The notes below the pieces were generated by a model. The model did not search any database. It was not told where the DNA came from and saw only the letters and a program-made list of their open reading frames with translations. From NCBI GenBank assembly GCA_030535815.1, contig JAUNRD010000078.1, forward strand, positions 1 through 7,568: DNA of 7,568 nt. The letters are read 5' to 3'. Each line of letters begins with the position of its first letter. Positions within the stretch are counted from its first letter, which is position 1. This document shows positions 7,323 through 7,568 of this stretch, piece after piece. Made by a program: the position numbers and the translations under genes. Source of the DNA: Clostridia bacterium. Lineage in GTDB: Bacteria > Bacillota > Clostridia > CAKSNL01 > HGM11501.

Positions 7323-7568
7323 ATGAAAGTAATAATTATAGGCGCAGGTGCCGCAGGGCTTATGGCGGCGTGTTCTGCCGGCAAATGCGGACACGAAGTA
7401 ATTTTAATAGAGAAAAATGACCGATTCGGAAAAAAACTTGCCATAACCGGCAAGGGAAGATGTAACGTTACAAACGATTCATCGGTTGATGAGCTTATAA
7501 AAAACGTCCCCGTAAACGGAAGATTTTTATACAGTGCCTTTAATGCCTTTTCTGCTTACGATACAATG
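7323..7568 (+). CDS. HI0933/YhiN-family FAD-dependent oxidoreductase, N-terminal 82 residues, truncated by window edge
   Basis: The first 82 codons of a gene running off the right edge; the reading frame begins at ATG 7323, one base after the methyltransferase stop. Residues 1-12 (MKVIIIGAGAAG) are a dinucleotide-binding GxGxxG motif for FAD. It is followed by an acidic residue at the end of the second strand (ILIEKN) and then by GKKLAITGKGRCNVTN at about 44-59. That last block is the hallmark of the HI0933/YhiN (also called BaiN-like) flavoprotein family. Members are about 400 residues long and their physiological substrate is poorly defined; some annotations link the family to bile-acid reduction or aminoacetone oxidation, but neither can be claimed here. 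GGGAG at 7311-7315, inside the end of the preceding gene, serves as ribosome binding site. The tight spacing suggests translational coupling with the methyltransferase. Confidence 0.9.
   Translation, partial: MKVIIIGAGAAGLMAACSAGKCGHEVILIEKNDRFGKKLAITGKGRCNVTNDSSVDELIKNVPVNGRFLYSAFNAFSAYDTM

Noticed and set aside
6944..7453. Minus-strand 169-codon open frame across methyltransferase and flavoprotein genes
   Set aside because: It is antisense to two genes with clear motifs; the hydrophobic-looking translation is the usual complement of acidic, AT-rich coding DNA.
1..7568. CRISPR array, mobile element, toxin-antitoxin, phage or defence system, tRNA or rRNA
   Set aside because: No regularly spaced repeats, terminal inverted repeats, transposase or integrase motifs, structural RNA signatures or defence domains are visible. 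The genes fill the window with ordinary metabolic and housekeeping functions.

Overview
The window looks like chromosome from an AT-leaning, low-GC Gram-positive bacterium, most likely an anaerobic, gut-type member of the Clostridia. The main reasons are the split two-subunit transketolase, strong AGGAG-type ribosome binding sites before every gene, sigma-A-like promoters with 17-bp spacers, a PcrA-type helicase, and signal-peptide-less GH92 and GH30 glycosidases. Genus and species cannot be read from this sequence.

Layout. The window holds two divergent transcription units. Leftward (minus strand) from about 2391 run a complete GH92 family glycosidase (2370 to 277) and, 20 bp further on, the first 85 codons of a GH30 family glycosidase that leaves the window at base 1. 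Rightward (plus strand) from about 2495 run transketolase N-terminal subunit (2527-3357), transketolase C-terminal subunit (3373-4308), a hairpin that may be a terminator (4317-4349), PcrA/UvrD-family helicase (4381-6570), a class I SAM-dependent methyltransferase (6587-7321), and the first 82 codons of an HI0933/YhiN-type flavoprotein (7323 to the right edge). Gaps between rightward genes are 15, 72, 16 and 1 bp. No stretch over 300 bp lacks a gene. The longest non-coding piece is the 156-bp divergent promoter region at 2371-2526.

How the genes work together. The leftward pair is a small sugar-trimming operon. Neither enzyme shows a signal peptide at its N-terminus, so both probably act in the cytosol on imported oligosaccharides: GH92 on alpha-mannosides, GH30 on a beta-linked glycoside that cannot be defined here. 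The rightward genes are mostly housekeeping: the two transketolase halves make one ThDP enzyme of the pentose phosphate pathway, and PcrA works in DNA repair and removal of nucleoprotein blocks. The methyltransferase and flavoprotein have unknown substrates. The rightward genes may be one long operon or two units split at the hairpin.

I found no CRISPR array, mobile element, tRNA, rRNA, defence cassette or convincing undescribed system. The points most worth a second look are the unusual active-site motifs of the GH92 protein, its cytosolic pairing with GH30, the compact back-to-back promoters, and the TTG start they imply for the transketolase.
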